A stretch of 64,000 nt of DNA. It comes from an alpha proteobacterium U9-1i. Its GTDB lineage: Bacteria; Pseudomonadota; Alphaproteobacteria; Caulobacterales; Aquidulcibacteraceae. A program made the position numbers and the translations under genes. The stretch covers positions 1,364,001 through 1,428,000 of the forward strand of contig BBSY01000002.1 in the NCBI GenBank assembly GCA_000974665.1, read 5' to 3'. Within the stretch, counting starts at the first letter, position 1, and each line of letters starts with the position of its first letter. The notes below the pieces were generated by a model. It did no database searches. It was not told the DNA's origin and worked only from the letters and a program-made list of their open reading frames with translations. Positions 1 to 10,975 of the stretch are shown in pieces.

Positions 1-1850
1 TCGGCGCCAACAGCATTTTGGTCGCGATCACGATAGTCGAGCTGAGCTACGCCGTCGTATTCCGTTTCGCTGCGGCGTGACAACACTCCCGCGTTTAGGG
101 CGTCGAACTCCCGTACGAGTGCGTTTGCAGTGAGCGAATAGCGCCAACCTTCGACCAACGGCCCACGCAGCATTGCCTGAAGTCCGCGCTGCTCGCTGGT
201 TCCAGCATTGACGGGGGTTGTAAGGATCACACCGGCTGGCGTGACCGTCGTGAATGGAGAGACGACATCTTCGCTGATGCGGTCGTAGAACGTCAGGCTG
301 ACGCTGGCGCCGGCGTGCTGATAGCTGAAATTAGCTTCATAGGCGTCTGTTGTCGTCGGTTGGAGATTGGCGTTTCCCGACAGCGCACGGTTGACATCAG
401 TGAACCGCAGAGACGGGTCGAGCTGATTGAACATCGGCCGCTGAACGCGGCCGGTGTAGCTTAGGTCGAGGTTGATGCGGTCGGTTAGTGCGCGTCTTAT
501 GTGCACCGAGGGAAAGGTTCGAGGATCATCGGTGTCACTCTCCAACCCAGCGGATTCAACTTCTCGCCGATAGTTTTCAATCCGTACGCCAGGCTGCAAT
601 GTCCAATCGCCGAGGCCGAACTGGAGTGTGCCGTAACCGGCCAGCGTCTGTTGCCGTCCGTCTAGCGAAGAGATGAAGTCCGGCAGTGTCGGCGCGCCTG
701 CAAGCGTGGTCCGCGCGTTCTCGAGTTCTTGCACCGACCAATCGAGCGACGCGCCGAGCGTCAGGAGCGAGTCGCCTGGCAGGCGGCGCTCGTAATCGAG
801 TTTGGAATTGGTGATGATGAGATCGACAGTATTGAGCGCTTGGAATGCGCTGAGCGCGCCGCCAGCCGGGGTTTGGGCGAAGCGCTGGTCGAACTCCACG
901 CCGTGACTTTGCACCATGCCGGAGGCCTTCAGCGTTTCACCTGCTTCGCCGTTCTGCTGATACTCGAAATTCACCTGGCGATTGTAGAAATGGGTGCTGT
1001 TATCGGTGGTCTGCGTCGATGTTGGCGCGCCGTTGCTCGTGGTGTCGGTTGTCCTGAGAAGATCGTTGTTCACGTCCACCAAATCGAGGGACACGCTCAT
1101 CCGTCGATCTTCGCTTGGCCGATATCCCAGCTGCAGACGCCCAAGCGAAAAGCCTCGAAATCCCAGCGTTTGATCGCCTTGCTCGACGGTGGTGACGGGG
1201 CCAGCGAAGATGTTGCGTGTTCGTCGGAAGTCTTGCTCTTGCTCTCCCTCAAAAATTCCGAGTTGACCGCCAACCGACCACGGCCCACCGGACCAACTCG
1301 GCGAAAAGCCGAGGAAGTATCCGCCGGCGGAGTCGCCAGCCACCTGCGTGGACCCGCTGAAGCCGCCATTGAAACGCTGGCGCGTGATGATGTTGATGAT
1401 GCCGCCCGAAGCTTGTGCGGAGTACTGCGCGGACGGGTTGGTGATCACCTCGATTCGTTCAACATCGCCGCCCGTGAAGCCGCGCAAAACCTGCTCGATA
1501 TTTGTGTTCGGAACGGGCTGGCCGTTGATCTGAATGGTGACGTTCGCTGCGCCGAGTAGCGTGATGTTACCAGATGGAGCAACGCTGACCGAAGGTACCC
1601 GCCCCAGCACATCGAACATATTGGTGGTTTGCGCGGCCGGGTCTTCTCGCAACGTGTAGGTACGCCGATCGATGCGCACTTGGTCAGTTTGCGGCGCTAG
1701 CACGACGATCGAATCATCCGCATCGTCCCCGTTGGCCTGCGCGCGTGTTTGTGGGGGCGGCGTCTGCGATGGAGGCGGACCATGATGTTGTGCGTTCGCA
1801 ACGCCCGTTGCGGCGACAAACGCGGACGCGGAGAGAAAAAGGCGTTTCAC
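1..1850 (-). CDS. TonB-dependent outer-membrane receptor, partial (C-terminus beyond window)
   Basis: Reading the minus strand from a GTG at 1850 gives an open frame to the window edge, about 616 residues without a stop. It begins with a clear signal peptide (VKRLFLSASAFVAATGVANA), then a TonB-box-like stretch (DDSIVVLA), a plug domain (NMFDVLGRVPSVSV ... IQINGQPV ... VERIEVITNPSAQYSAQASGG) and an outer-membrane beta-barrel with alternating hydrophobic strands. I prefer the GTG because AAGGATC lies just upstream and it starts the signal peptide; an in-frame ATG at 1895 would add 15 unlikely residues. The family takes up siderophores, vitamins or oligosaccharides through energised import. The substrate cannot be read from this sequence. 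No partner transporter is in view. Confidence 0.88.
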   Translation of the reverse strand, partial: MKRLFLSASAFVAATGVANAQHHGPPPSQTPPPQTRAQANGDDADDSIVVLAPQTDQVRIDRRTYTLREDPAAQTTNMFDVLGRVPSVSVAPSGNITLLGAANVTIQINGQPVPNTNIEQVLRGFTGGDVERIEVITNPSAQYSAQASGGIINIITRQRFNGGFSGSTQVAGDSAGGYFLGFSPSWSGGPWSVGGQLGIFEGEQEQDFRRTRNIFAGPVTTVEQGDQTLGFRGFSLGRLQLGYRPSEDRRMSVSLDLVDVNNDLLRTTDTTSNGAPTSTQTTDNSTHFYNRQVNFEYQQNGEAGETLKASGMVQSHGVEFDQRFAQTPAGGALSAFQALNTVDLIITNSKLDYERRLPGDSLLTLGASLDWSVQELENARTTLAGAPTLPDFISSLDGRQQTLAGYGTLQFGLGDWTLQPGVRIENYRREVESAGLESDTDDPRTFPSVHIRRALTDRINLDLSYTGRVQRPMFNQLDPSLRFTDVNRALSGNANLQPTTTDAYEANFSYQHAGASVSLTFYDRISEDVVSPFTTVTPAGVILTTPVNAGTSEQRGLQAMLRGPLVEGWRYSLTANALVREFDALNAGVLSRRSETEYDGVAQLDYRDRDQNAVGA

Positions 1851-1981
1851 TGGTTGATCCTTGCAAAGCAACGCGCGGATTTCCGCGGTGTTCATGCAGG
1901 AGATCAACACTGTTGCGACCGGAGACTGAAAGCCGCGACGGTCAGCCGAATGTGTGCCGCTTCATTTCAGTGCGTGTCACT

Positions 1982-1993
1982 TGTTTGCAAACA
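1982..1993. promoter_or_regulatory. 12-bp perfect palindrome upstream of the TonB receptor
   Basis: TGTTTGCAAACA is its own reverse complement and lies 132 bases before the receptor start in a 179-base gap. It is followed at 2005-2016 by GATG-CAAA-CATC, a second small inverted repeat. The form suits a dimeric regulator such as a LacI-type repressor controlling the receptor, but no regulator gene is adjacent, so this is inference. The rest of the gap shows nothing else recognisable. Confidence 0.4.
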
Positions 1994-2029
1994 CATATCG
2001 ACGTGATGCAAACATCGCGCCTAACGGCG

Positions 2030-2413
2030 TCAGTCGAAGATATCAAATAGATCGAAACCGCGGCGGCGCCGCCGTCCATGCTGATCGTATTGTCCGCCTT
2101 CGCCATATTCGCCACGCTCGCCGTACTCGCCGCGTTCGCCATAACCTTGCTGCGGGCGCTGCTGGTGTTGGGGCTGTTGGTATTGCTGCTGCGGTTGAGG
2201 ATGTGCGCGGCGGTAGGCGTCCGGGTCCTGGTAGAATTGGTCTCGGTCACGCGTGAACGCGGCATGCTGGTCTTTCGCGCCGGCGATGATCTTTTCGAGC
2301 TCGCCGCGATCCAGCCAGACCCCCCGGCAGCTCGGGCACATGTCGAAGGCGACGTCGGCCCGTTTCACTTCCTGCATCGATCCATTGCAGTTCGGGCACA
2401 TCAACAGCGGCAT
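2030..2413 (-). CDS. TFIIB-type zinc-ribbon protein
   Basis: A 127-residue cytoplasmic protein. The N-terminus carries two CPxC knuckles, C6/C9 and C26/C29 (MPLLMCPNCN and DMCPSCRGVWLDRGELE), which is the zf-TFIIB-like domain usually found near the start of small bacterial proteins. The C-terminal half is low-complexity, rich in Gln, Tyr and Gly (YGERGEYGERG-type repeats), ending in RRRRRGFDLFDIFD. The start at 2413 is chosen over the longer frame because GGAGG lies 5 bases before it. The function of the family is unknown; zinc binding is the only safe prediction. It stands alone, head-to-head with the aminotransferase gene. Confidence 0.75.
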   Translation of the reverse strand: MPLLMCPNCNGSMQEVKRADVAFDMCPSCRGVWLDRGELEKIIAGAKDQHAAFTRDRDQFYQDPDAYRRAHPQPQQQYQQPQHQQRPQQGYGERGEYGERGEYGEGGQYDQHGRRRRRGFDLFDIFD

Positions 2414-2467
2414 AGCGTCCTCCAAGGTGTTTTGCCGCATATAGGCAAGCCAGACGGTTCCAGCTAG

Positions 2468-4938
<2,471 letters not shown>

Positions 4939-5036
4939 GTGTGTCTCCCTGCGCGCTTATAGCACGGCACGCGCGACGTGGGATTGATCGCATTGCGATT
5001 TGCGGGGCGCGCCCAACGCATTACGTTGCGCTACCC

Positions 5037-5882
5037 ATGCCGCCCCTCGCTATCGCCGCCGCGTTTACGTCCGCTTTGATCCACGCAAGCTGGAACGCGG
5101 CGTTGAAGACGAGTGGCGGGCGGACGCCGGATCGCATCACCGACGCGTTTTTGATCGCAGTCGGCGGGCTGTTGATCGGTGCGGCGGTGGCGTTGATTGT
5201 CGGCGCGCCGCCAGCGGCCGCGCTGCCTTACCTTGCGGCATCGGTGGCGATCCATCTCGTCTACTGGATCGCGCTGTTCAAGAGCTACGACCTCGGGGAT
5301 CTGAGCCACATCTACACACTTTCGCGCGGCTCGGCGCCGTTGCTTGTCGCGATCGGTGCGGCGCTCACGGTGCATGAAATTCCATCGCCGGTTAAGGCCG
5401 CGGGTGTTGGACTGGTCTCCATTGGTATCCTGCTGGTCGGCGTTAGTCCGCGCGCGCCTCTGCGCGCGACGATGTGGGCGCTGATCGTTGGTCTCTGCAT
5501 CGCGTCTTACTCGTTGGTCGATGCTCTCGGCGCGCGCGTAGCCAACAATGCGGTGCTCTATGTCGGGTGGACGACAGGCCTCATGTCGATCCCGATGATC
5601 GCGTTTTCATTCTATCGTCGCGGCGCGCACGCGTTGATGCAAAGCGCCCGCGTCGCGCCGTGGCGCGGCATCTTCATCGGCGTCATCAGTTTCGCCGGCT
5701 ATGGCCTGGTGCTGTGGGCGCAGACGATAGCGCCGATCGCCCAGGTCACGGCATTGCGCGAAACATCGGTGGTGTGGGGCGCGCTGATCGCGTTTTTTCT
5801 GCTGGGTGAGCGCCTTGGCGCGCGCCGATGGGCGGGCGCCATCGTCGTGGCGCTCGGGGCGGGGCTGATCGCTTTCGGCTAG
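5037..5882 (+). CDS. EamA-family (DMT superfamily) membrane transporter
   Basis: A 281-residue inner-membrane protein with about ten hydrophobic helices in two repeated halves, as in EamA/RhaT-type exporters of metabolites or amino acids. It starts PPLAIAAAFTSALIHASWNAALK, a typical first helix with the family-specific HASWNA motif; the second half contains ALRETSVVWGALIAFFLLGE, the hallmark late helix pair. I place the start at 5037 because the extra upstream residues of the longer frame are not membrane-like. There is no good ribosome site before it. The substrate is unknown. Its stop shares CTAG with the convergent LysR gene. Confidence 0.78.
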   Translation: MPPLAIAAAFTSALIHASWNAALKTSGGRTPDRITDAFLIAVGGLLIGAAVALIVGAPPAAALPYLAASVAIHLVYWIALFKSYDLGDLSHIYTLSRGSAPLLVAIGAALTVHEIPSPVKAAGVGLVSIGILLVGVSPRAPLRATMWALIVGLCIASYSLVDALGARVANNAVLYVGWTTGLMSIPMIAFSFYRRGAHALMQSARVAPWRGIFIGVISFAGYGLVLWAQTIAPIAQVTALRETSVVWGALIAFFLLGERLGARRWAGAIVVALGAGLIAFG

Positions 5883-6769
5883 GCCTGCCAGCTCTGCGCT
5901 TGTTCGATGAGAAATTGCCGGAACGCGGCGATGCGCTTTGAGCGCTTCAGGTCGCTCGGATAAATGAAATAAACCTCGAACGTCGGCCCCGGCAAATCGG
6001 GCAGCACCTTCACCAGATGAGGCCGGTCGCGCGCCATATAGTCGGGCACGCTGGCGATGCCGAAGCCGCTCTCGACCGCGAGCAACATTCCGTAGACGTT
6101 GTTGATCTCCAGCAGCGGCGGCCGCGGCTTGGCGTCCTCGCGGCCGGCGCGTTGCGCCCAATCGAGTTCGCGCATCGGCGTGGGCACGCCTTGCTGATAG
6201 GCGATGATGCGGTGGTTATCGAGATCGTCCACGTGCTTGGGTGAGCCGTGGCGCTGCAGATACGCGTCCGACGCATAGAGGCTCACGCTGACGTCGAACA
6301 ATTTGCGCTGAATCAGATCGGCATGCGTCGCCGCCCAAAGCCGGATGGCGCACTCCGCTTCAAGCTTCAGCAAATCGTACTCGCGATCATCGAGCAGCAT
6401 CTGCACGCGCGTTTCGGGGTAAGTGTCGGCGAAGTGCACCAGACGCGGCGCAAGCCACGTCGAGCCGAACGCGACAGGCGCGGTGACCTTCAGGTCGCCA
6501 ATCACCTTTTCGCGCGCATCCTTCAACGTTGATTCCGCGATCACCGCGGCGCCGGCCATTTCACGGGTGAACTCGCGGAGCGCCATGCCCGGCCCGGTGA
6601 GCAGCAGCCCACGCGCGTGGCGCTGGAAGAGGGGCACGCCCATGCCGTTCTCAAGCGCCGCGATTTGACGGCTGACCGAACTCTGGCTGACGCCGAGCTT
6701 TTCAGCGGCCGCCGTTAGGCTGCCGGTCTCGGCCGCGTAGTGAAAGGTTTTGAGTTTGTCCCAGTCCAC
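5879..6769 (-). CDS. LysR-family transcriptional regulator
   Basis: A 296-residue protein starting at a GTG (VDWDKLKTFHYAAETGSL). The N-terminal winged helix-turn-helix (TAAAEKLGVSQSSVSRQIAALE, residues about 17-38) and the C-terminal substrate-binding domain are complete. It resembles the subgroup whose first helix reads W-D-x-L-K-x-F, often regulators of transport or of the divergent gene. The longer frame to 7177 is a shadow of the opposite gene. It is divergent from the penicillin-acylase-like gene with 98 bases between the starts, which is the classical LysR arrangement, so control of that gene is likely but inferred. The inducer is unknown. Confidence 0.85.
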   Translation of the reverse strand: MDWDKLKTFHYAAETGSLTAAAEKLGVSQSSVSRQIAALENGMGVPLFQRHARGLLLTGPGMALREFTREMAGAAVIAESTLKDAREKVIGDLKVTAPVAFGSTWLAPRLVHFADTYPETRVQMLLDDREYDLLKLEAECAIRLWAATHADLIQRKLFDVSVSLYASDAYLQRHGSPKHVDDLDNHRIIAYQQGVPTPMRELDWAQRAGREDAKPRPPLLEINNVYGMLLAVESGFGIASVPDYMARDRPHLVKVLPDLPGPTFEVYFIYPSDLKRSKRIAAFRQFLIEQAQSWQA

Positions 6770-6867
6770 GCAGCGTCCGCCCCGGAGGCGCCCGCGCGGC
6801 AGCCTCTTTCGTTGCAATATTGCATAGCTCCCGGCCTCGGTCCATGCTTTGCCGGAGGGAGGTTGCG

Positions 6868-8955
6868 ATGCGCCATTGGTTCGGGCTGGTTCTCGGTTTG
6901 GCGTTGGCGTCGTGTGCGACAGCGCCGCCCCCCTCGCGCGACGTTGAAGTGCGCTGGGATCAGTGGGGCGTGCCCCATGTCCGCGCCGCTGACGACGTTG
7001 GCGCGGCGTACGGCCTTGGCTGGGCGCAAGCGCGGGCGCGGCCGAACCTTGTGCTGAAGCTGATGGGGCAAGCGCGCGGACGGGGCGGCGAATACTGGGG
7101 CGAGGCGTATCGCGCGACTGATGAGCTTTTGTGGCGCCTGGGCGTGCCGCAAAGCTTGCCAGCCCTCTACGCCGCACAGGCGCCAGCGCAACAACGCCAA
7201 CTCGATGCGTTTGCGGCCGGCATCAACGCCTACGCCGCGGCGCATCCGGAATTGATCGACGACGAGATGGAGCGCGCGCTGCCAGTCACGGCGCTTGACG
7301 TGCTCGGGCACATCGAGCGTGCAATCCACATCACGTTCGTGATGGGCGGCGAACTCGGCCGTGTCGATGGCGTACTCGCTACGGAGCACGAAGGCGTGCC
7401 GGGCTCCAACGCCTGGGCCGTGGCGCCGTCACGCGCCGCAGGCGGGCACGCGATGTTGCTCGCCAACCCCCACCTGCGCTGGGACGATTTGTATTTGTTC
7501 TTCGAGGCGCACATGCGCGCCGATGATCTCGACGTCTATGGCGTCGCTCTGATCGGTCAGCCGTTCCTTATCCTCGGCTTCAACGACAGCGCCGGCTGGA
7601 CGCATACCGTCAACACCTATGACGGCGTCGATACATTTAGGTTCGCAAAATCCGGTGCTGGTTATGTGGTCGACGGCGCGGTGCGGCCGTTCGAGACCGA
7701 AACGGCGATGCTGCATGTCCGCAACGCCGAGGGCGGCGACGAACTGCGGCCGCTGGATATCCGCCGCACCATAGCGGGGCCGGTGCTGCGGGAAACACCG
7801 ACGCACGTTTACGCCGTGCGTGTTGCCGGACTGGGCGATCCTGCGCGGGCGCGCATCACCGAGCAATATTGGCGCATGGCGCGCGCGCGAAATGCCGACG
7901 CGTTTGAGGCGGCAATGGCGATGCAGCAGCAGCCAATGTTGAACACCGTGTACGCCGATCGCGCGGGCGATGTGTTCTACCTCTTCAACGCGCTGGCGCC
8001 GCGCCGCTCCAGTGGAGACGCCGCCGCGTGGGCAGGGATCACGGAAGGCGGGGCGGCGAACGTCTGGACCGATTATCTGCCTTACGAGCAGCTTCCGCAC
8101 TATCGCAATCCGCCGTCCGGCTTCATCCAGAACGCCAACGAGCCGCCGTGGACGTCAACTGTGCCGGCTGTACTCAACCCACGCGACTATGCAGGCGATC
8201 TCGTGCCGCCGCGGCTGCCGCCGCGGCCGCATTCGTCGCTGTCGCTGCTCAGCGGCGATGACAGCATCAGCTTCGATGAGTTCACGAGCTACACGCTCTC
8301 GTCGCGCCTGATGAGTGCGGACTATGTTTTGGACGACCTGCTGGCCGGCGCGGCGGCGTCGCGTGATCGCGCCGTCCGCGAGGCGGGCGATGTGTTGCGG
8401 GCGTGGGATCGCCAGACGCGCGCGGCAAGCCGAGGCGCGGTGCTCTATCAGGAATGGGCGTTTCAGTTTGGGCTGGACGATGCGGATTATCGCACTCCCT
8501 GGAGCTTCAACGCACCGCTGACCGGGCCGAGTGGCTTGAACGATGTGCCAAACGCGGTCGCGGCGTTGAAGCGCGCCGCGGATGTGGTGCGCCAACGCTA
8601 CGGGCGGCTCGACGTGGCATGGGGCGAGGCCGAGCGCATGCGCTATCGCGGCGCGGATTTGCCGTCCGATCTTGGCCCAGGCCCACTCGGTGCATTCCAC
8701 GTCGGTTGGTGGACGCGCGACCCAACCGGCGTGGACCGCTTCACGGGCGGCACCACCTATGTCGCCGCGATTGAGTTCGCCGAGCGAGTGCGCGCGCGAG
8801 GGATTTTGGCGTACGGCAATTTCGAAGGCGCGACCCCGCCCGGCGTCGTGGACCAGCTACCCATGCTTTCGCGCAACGAATTCCGGGCGATGAATTTCCA
8901 TGCCGCCGACGTTGAGGCGGCGACAGTCGAGCGCGAATTGCTGACGATGCGCTGA
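6868..8955 (+). CDS. Penicillin acylase family lipoprotein (Ntn hydrolase)
   Basis: A 695-residue precursor of the penicillin G acylase / AHL acylase family. These Ntn hydrolases are exported and cut themselves so that an internal Ser becomes the nucleophile and N-terminus of the beta chain; they hydrolyse amides such as beta-lactams, acyl-homoserine lactones or lipopeptides. The predicted scissile site is G179-S180 in VPGSNAWAV, followed by ANPHLRW; DQWGVPHVRA near the N-terminus is the alpha-chain signature. Residues 1-16 form a lipoprotein signal (LGLALASC), so it is probably membrane-anchored in the periplasm. A strong GGAGG lies before the ATG. Substrate unknown. Divergent from a LysR gene. 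Confidence 0.83.
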   Translation: MRHWFGLVLGLALASCATAPPPSRDVEVRWDQWGVPHVRAADDVGAAYGLGWAQARARPNLVLKLMGQARGRGGEYWGEAYRATDELLWRLGVPQSLPALYAAQAPAQQRQLDAFAAGINAYAAAHPELIDDEMERALPVTALDVLGHIERAIHITFVMGGELGRVDGVLATEHEGVPGSNAWAVAPSRAAGGHAMLLANPHLRWDDLYLFFEAHMRADDLDVYGVALIGQPFLILGFNDSAGWTHTVNTYDGVDTFRFAKSGAGYVVDGAVRPFETETAMLHVRNAEGGDELRPLDIRRTIAGPVLRETPTHVYAVRVAGLGDPARARITEQYWRMARARNADAFEAAMAMQQQPMLNTVYADRAGDVFYLFNALAPRRSSGDAAAWAGITEGGAANVWTDYLPYEQLPHYRNPPSGFIQNANEPPWTSTVPAVLNPRDYAGDLVPPRLPPRPHSSLSLLSGDDSISFDEFTSYTLSSRLMSADYVLDDLLAGAAASRDRAVREAGDVLRAWDRQTRAASRGAVLYQEWAFQFGLDDADYRTPWSFNAPLTGPSGLNDVPNAVAALKRAADVVRQRYGRLDVAWGEAERMRYRGADLPSDLGPGPLGAFHVGWWTRDPTGVDRFTGGTTYVAAIEFAERVRARGILAYGNFEGATPPGVVDQLPMLSRNEFRAMNFHAADVEAATVERELLTMR

Positions 8956-8996
8956 CCGGAGGAGCACCTGCGGCATCGGGCCTTGCCGTCTCAATA

Positions 8997-9022
8997 ATTC
9001 CATGATACTGGAAATATGGAAT
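8997..9022. promoter_or_regulatory. Probable ArsR operator
   Basis: ATTCCAT at 8997-9003 and ATGGAAT at 9016-9022 form a perfect 7-bp inverted repeat with a 12-base centre, which itself contains a second TGGAA half-site. The right arm overlaps the first codon of arsR (ATG at 9021). An inverted repeat at the start of an arsR-led operon is the normal layout for autorepression relieved by arsenite. The binding protein is inferred from position. Confidence 0.6.
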
Positions 9023-9350
9023 GAATGTTGTGCAGACTGTCGAAGCGTTGAGCGCGCTCGCAAATGAGCATCGCCTCGGGGTGTTCCGCTTGCTCGTGCA
9101 AGCCGGGCCTGAGGGAATGTCGGCGGGTGAGATCGCCGATGCGCTGGAATTGCCGGCGTCCTCGCTGTCGTTTCACCTGGCGCACCTCAACCGGGCAGGG
9201 TTGATCGCGCAGCGCCGCGAAAGCCGTTCGCTGATCTACTCCGCTGACTTCGCGGCCATGAGCGCGTTGATCGGCTTTCTCACCGAAAATTGCTGTGGCG
9301 GCAAAAATTGCGCGCCAGCGGCGCAACCCAAGAAAAGGAAGGCGTCATGA
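9021..9350 (+). CDS. arsR: ArsR-family arsenic-responsive repressor
   Basis: A 109-residue winged-helix repressor (LANEHRLGVFRLL ... SSLSFHLAHLNRAGLI) that should switch off the operon until arsenite binds. The metal site is not the classic CVC pair in the DNA-recognition helix; instead the sequence shows C91-C92 and C97 near the C-terminus (ENCCGGKNC), like the Acidithiobacillus-type ArsR that binds As(III) with three C-terminal cysteines. No strong ribosome site precedes the ATG and the operator overlaps it; a GTG nine bases on (9030) is an alternative start. First gene of arsR-arsI-arsC-aqpS; its stop overlaps the next start (ATGA). Confidence 0.87.
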   Translation: MNVVQTVEALSALANEHRLGVFRLLVQAGPEGMSAGEIADALELPASSLSFHLAHLNRAGLIAQRRESRSLIYSADFAAMSALIGFLTENCCGGKNCAPAAQPKKRKAS

Positions 9351-9808
9351 AACGTTTGCATGTGCATGTCGGCGTCAACGACCTTGGCCAATCGGTTCAG
9401 TTCTATTCGACCCTGTTCGCTGCCGACCCGACCGTACGCAAGAGCGACTACGCGAAATGGATGTTGGACGATCCGCGCGTGAACTTCGCCATCTCAGCGC
9501 GTCCCGATGCTGGCGGCGTACGCCACCTGGGCATTCAAGTGGAGAATGACGAGGAGCTGAGAGAGGTTTTCGCAAGGCTGCAACGCGCCGACGGCCCGAC
9601 CCTGGAAGAGGGGAAGACGACGTGCTGCTACGCCCAGTCTGAGAAGACATGGATCAATGATCCGCAAGGCGTGACGTGGGAAACATTCCTCACCACCGGC
9701 GAAGCCACCGAATATGGCGGCGGCGCCGAGGGCGCTGCACCTGAATCGCATGCGGCGACGAGGCCGCCGCCCTGCTGTGCGCCGAAGGCGCTGGAGAGCG
9801 TCGCATGA
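9347..9808 (+). CDS. arsI: ArsI/CadI-family vicinal-oxygen-chelate protein, probable C-As lyase
   Basis: A 153-residue single-domain VOC protein. ArsI is an Fe(II)-dependent dioxygenase that splits the carbon-arsenic bond of methylarsenite and related aromatic arsenicals to give arsenite. The family marks are present: LHVHVGVNDL at the start (H5/H7), RHLGIQVEN with H60, the arsenic-binding pair C93-C94 in TTCCYAQSEKTW, and E112 in VTWETF. A second Cys pair (C143-C144, PPCCAP) sits in a Pro-rich tail. The related CadI is induced by cadmium and has no settled activity, so the ArsI name rests on the operon and the CC pair. Start overlaps the arsR stop; AAGGAAGG precedes it. Confidence 0.78.
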   Translation: MKRLHVHVGVNDLGQSVQFYSTLFAADPTVRKSDYAKWMLDDPRVNFAISARPDAGGVRHLGIQVENDEELREVFARLQRADGPTLEEGKTTCCYAQSEKTWINDPQGVTWETFLTTGEATEYGGGAEGAAPESHAATRPPPCCAPKALESVA

Positions 9809-10335
9809 ACGCGCCTTTATCACACCGTCCATACAATGTGCTGTTTCTGTGCACCGGCAATTCGGCGCGCTCGATCATGGCGGAAGCCATTCTGCAGCGC
9901 GCCGGCGTGGGTAAGTTCAACGCATACTCGGCGGGTTCTTTTCCGAAAGGCGCGGTGCATCCTAACGCACTGCGTCTGCTGCAACGGTTCAACTTCAAGA
10001 CCGAAGCGTTCCGCTCGAAGAGTTGGGACGAGTTCGCCGCCCCTGGCGCTCCGGACCTCGATTTCGTGTTCACCGTTTGCGACAACGCGGCGGGCGAGGT
10101 CTGCCCGATTTGGCCGGGCCAGCCAATGACAGCGCATTGGGGCGTGCCCGATCCCGCCGCCGCCACGGGCTCGGAAGCGGAGATTGCCGCGGCGTTCGCG
10201 GACGCCTACGGGCGCTTGAGCAACCGCATAACGCTGTTCGTGAGTTTGCCGTTCGAAGGGCTTGATCGCCTGACGTTGAAGAAGCGCCTCGACGATATCG
10301 GCCGCACCAAGGAAATGCCCGCACGTGACGTCTGA
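9805..10335 (+). CDS. arsC: Arsenate reductase, low-molecular-weight phosphatase type
   Basis: A 176-residue cytoplasmic enzyme that reduces arsenate to arsenite. The phosphate-binding loop CTGNSARS (C16 to R22, CX5R) starts the fold, and VCDNAAGEVCP supplies C92 and C100, which would carry the disulfide relay resolved by thioredoxin; the spacing is 8 residues, one more than in Staphylococcus ArsC. The conserved HWGVPDP segment follows. Some proteins of this sub-family use glutathione or mycothiol instead; a trxB gene lies just downstream on the other strand. The start overlaps the arsI stop by ATGA, so the two are translationally coupled. Confidence 0.88.
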   Translation: MNAPLSHRPYNVLFLCTGNSARSIMAEAILQRAGVGKFNAYSAGSFPKGAVHPNALRLLQRFNFKTEAFRSKSWDEFAAPGAPDLDFVFTVCDNAAGEVCPIWPGQPMTAHWGVPDPAAATGSEAEIAAAFADAYGRLSNRITLFVSLPFEGLDRLTLKKRLDDIGRTKEMPARDV

Positions 10336-10975
10336 CGATTGGCGCGCGGCCAGCGCCGAATTCGTGGGCTCGCTGTTCCTCGCCGGAGTCGTGATCGGCT
10401 CCGGGATCATGGGCGGGCGGCTCGCCGATGGAAACGAAGGCGTCGCGTTGCTGGCGAACACGCTGGCGACGGCGGCGGCGCTCTACGTGCTGATCGTGGC
10501 GCTCGCGCCAATCTCGAGCGCGCACTTCAATCCGGCGGTTACGTTGGTGGCGGCGCTACGCCGTGAGATCGCCGCGCGGCGCGCGCTCCTTTTTGCCTTG
10601 GCGCAGATCGCCGGCTGTATCGCCGGCGCCATGTTGGCGCATGCGATGTTTGACTTACCACTGGTGCAGACCGCCTCGACCGAGCGAGCGGGCGCCGCGC
10701 AGTTGCTTTCCGAAGGTGTGGCGACGTTCGCGTTGATGTCCTGCATCATTCTGGTTTCGCGCGTGAACGCGCTCGCTGTTCCCACCGCCGTCGCGCTGAC
10801 GATCGCCGCCGGTTATTGGTGGACGAGTTCGACCTCGTTCGCCAATCCCGCGATCACGATTGCGCGCGCGATGAGTGACACCTTCGCCGGCGTGCGACCG
10901 CAAGATGCTCCAGGGTTCATCGTCGCGCAGCTGGTCGGCGCGGTGCTGGCTATTCTGGTGTGCGGCCGGCGCTAA
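10325..10975 (+). CDS. aqpS: Aquaporin-family arsenite channel (AqpS-like)
   Basis: A 216-residue MIP-family channel with six helices and the two half-helix signatures HFNPAVT (NPA at 69-71) and FANPAIT (174-176). The second lacks the usual NPAR; Arg comes later, at 181. The GTG start overlaps the end of arsC by 11 bases. In Sinorhizobium meliloti the aquaglyceroporin AqpS replaces an arsenite pump: arsenate is taken up by phosphate transporters, reduced by ArsC, and arsenite leaves down its gradient. Position here supports the same role. No ArsB or Acr3 gene is present in the window. Stop shared with convergent trxB. Confidence 0.83.
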   Translation: MTSDDWRAASAEFVGSLFLAGVVIGSGIMGGRLADGNEGVALLANTLATAAALYVLIVALAPISSAHFNPAVTLVAALRREIAARRALLFALAQIAGCIAGAMLAHAMFDLPLVQTASTERAGAAQLLSEGVATFALMSCIILVSRVNALAVPTAVALTIAAGYWWTSSTSFANPAITIARAMSDTFAGVRPQDAPGFIVAQLVGAVLAILVCGRR

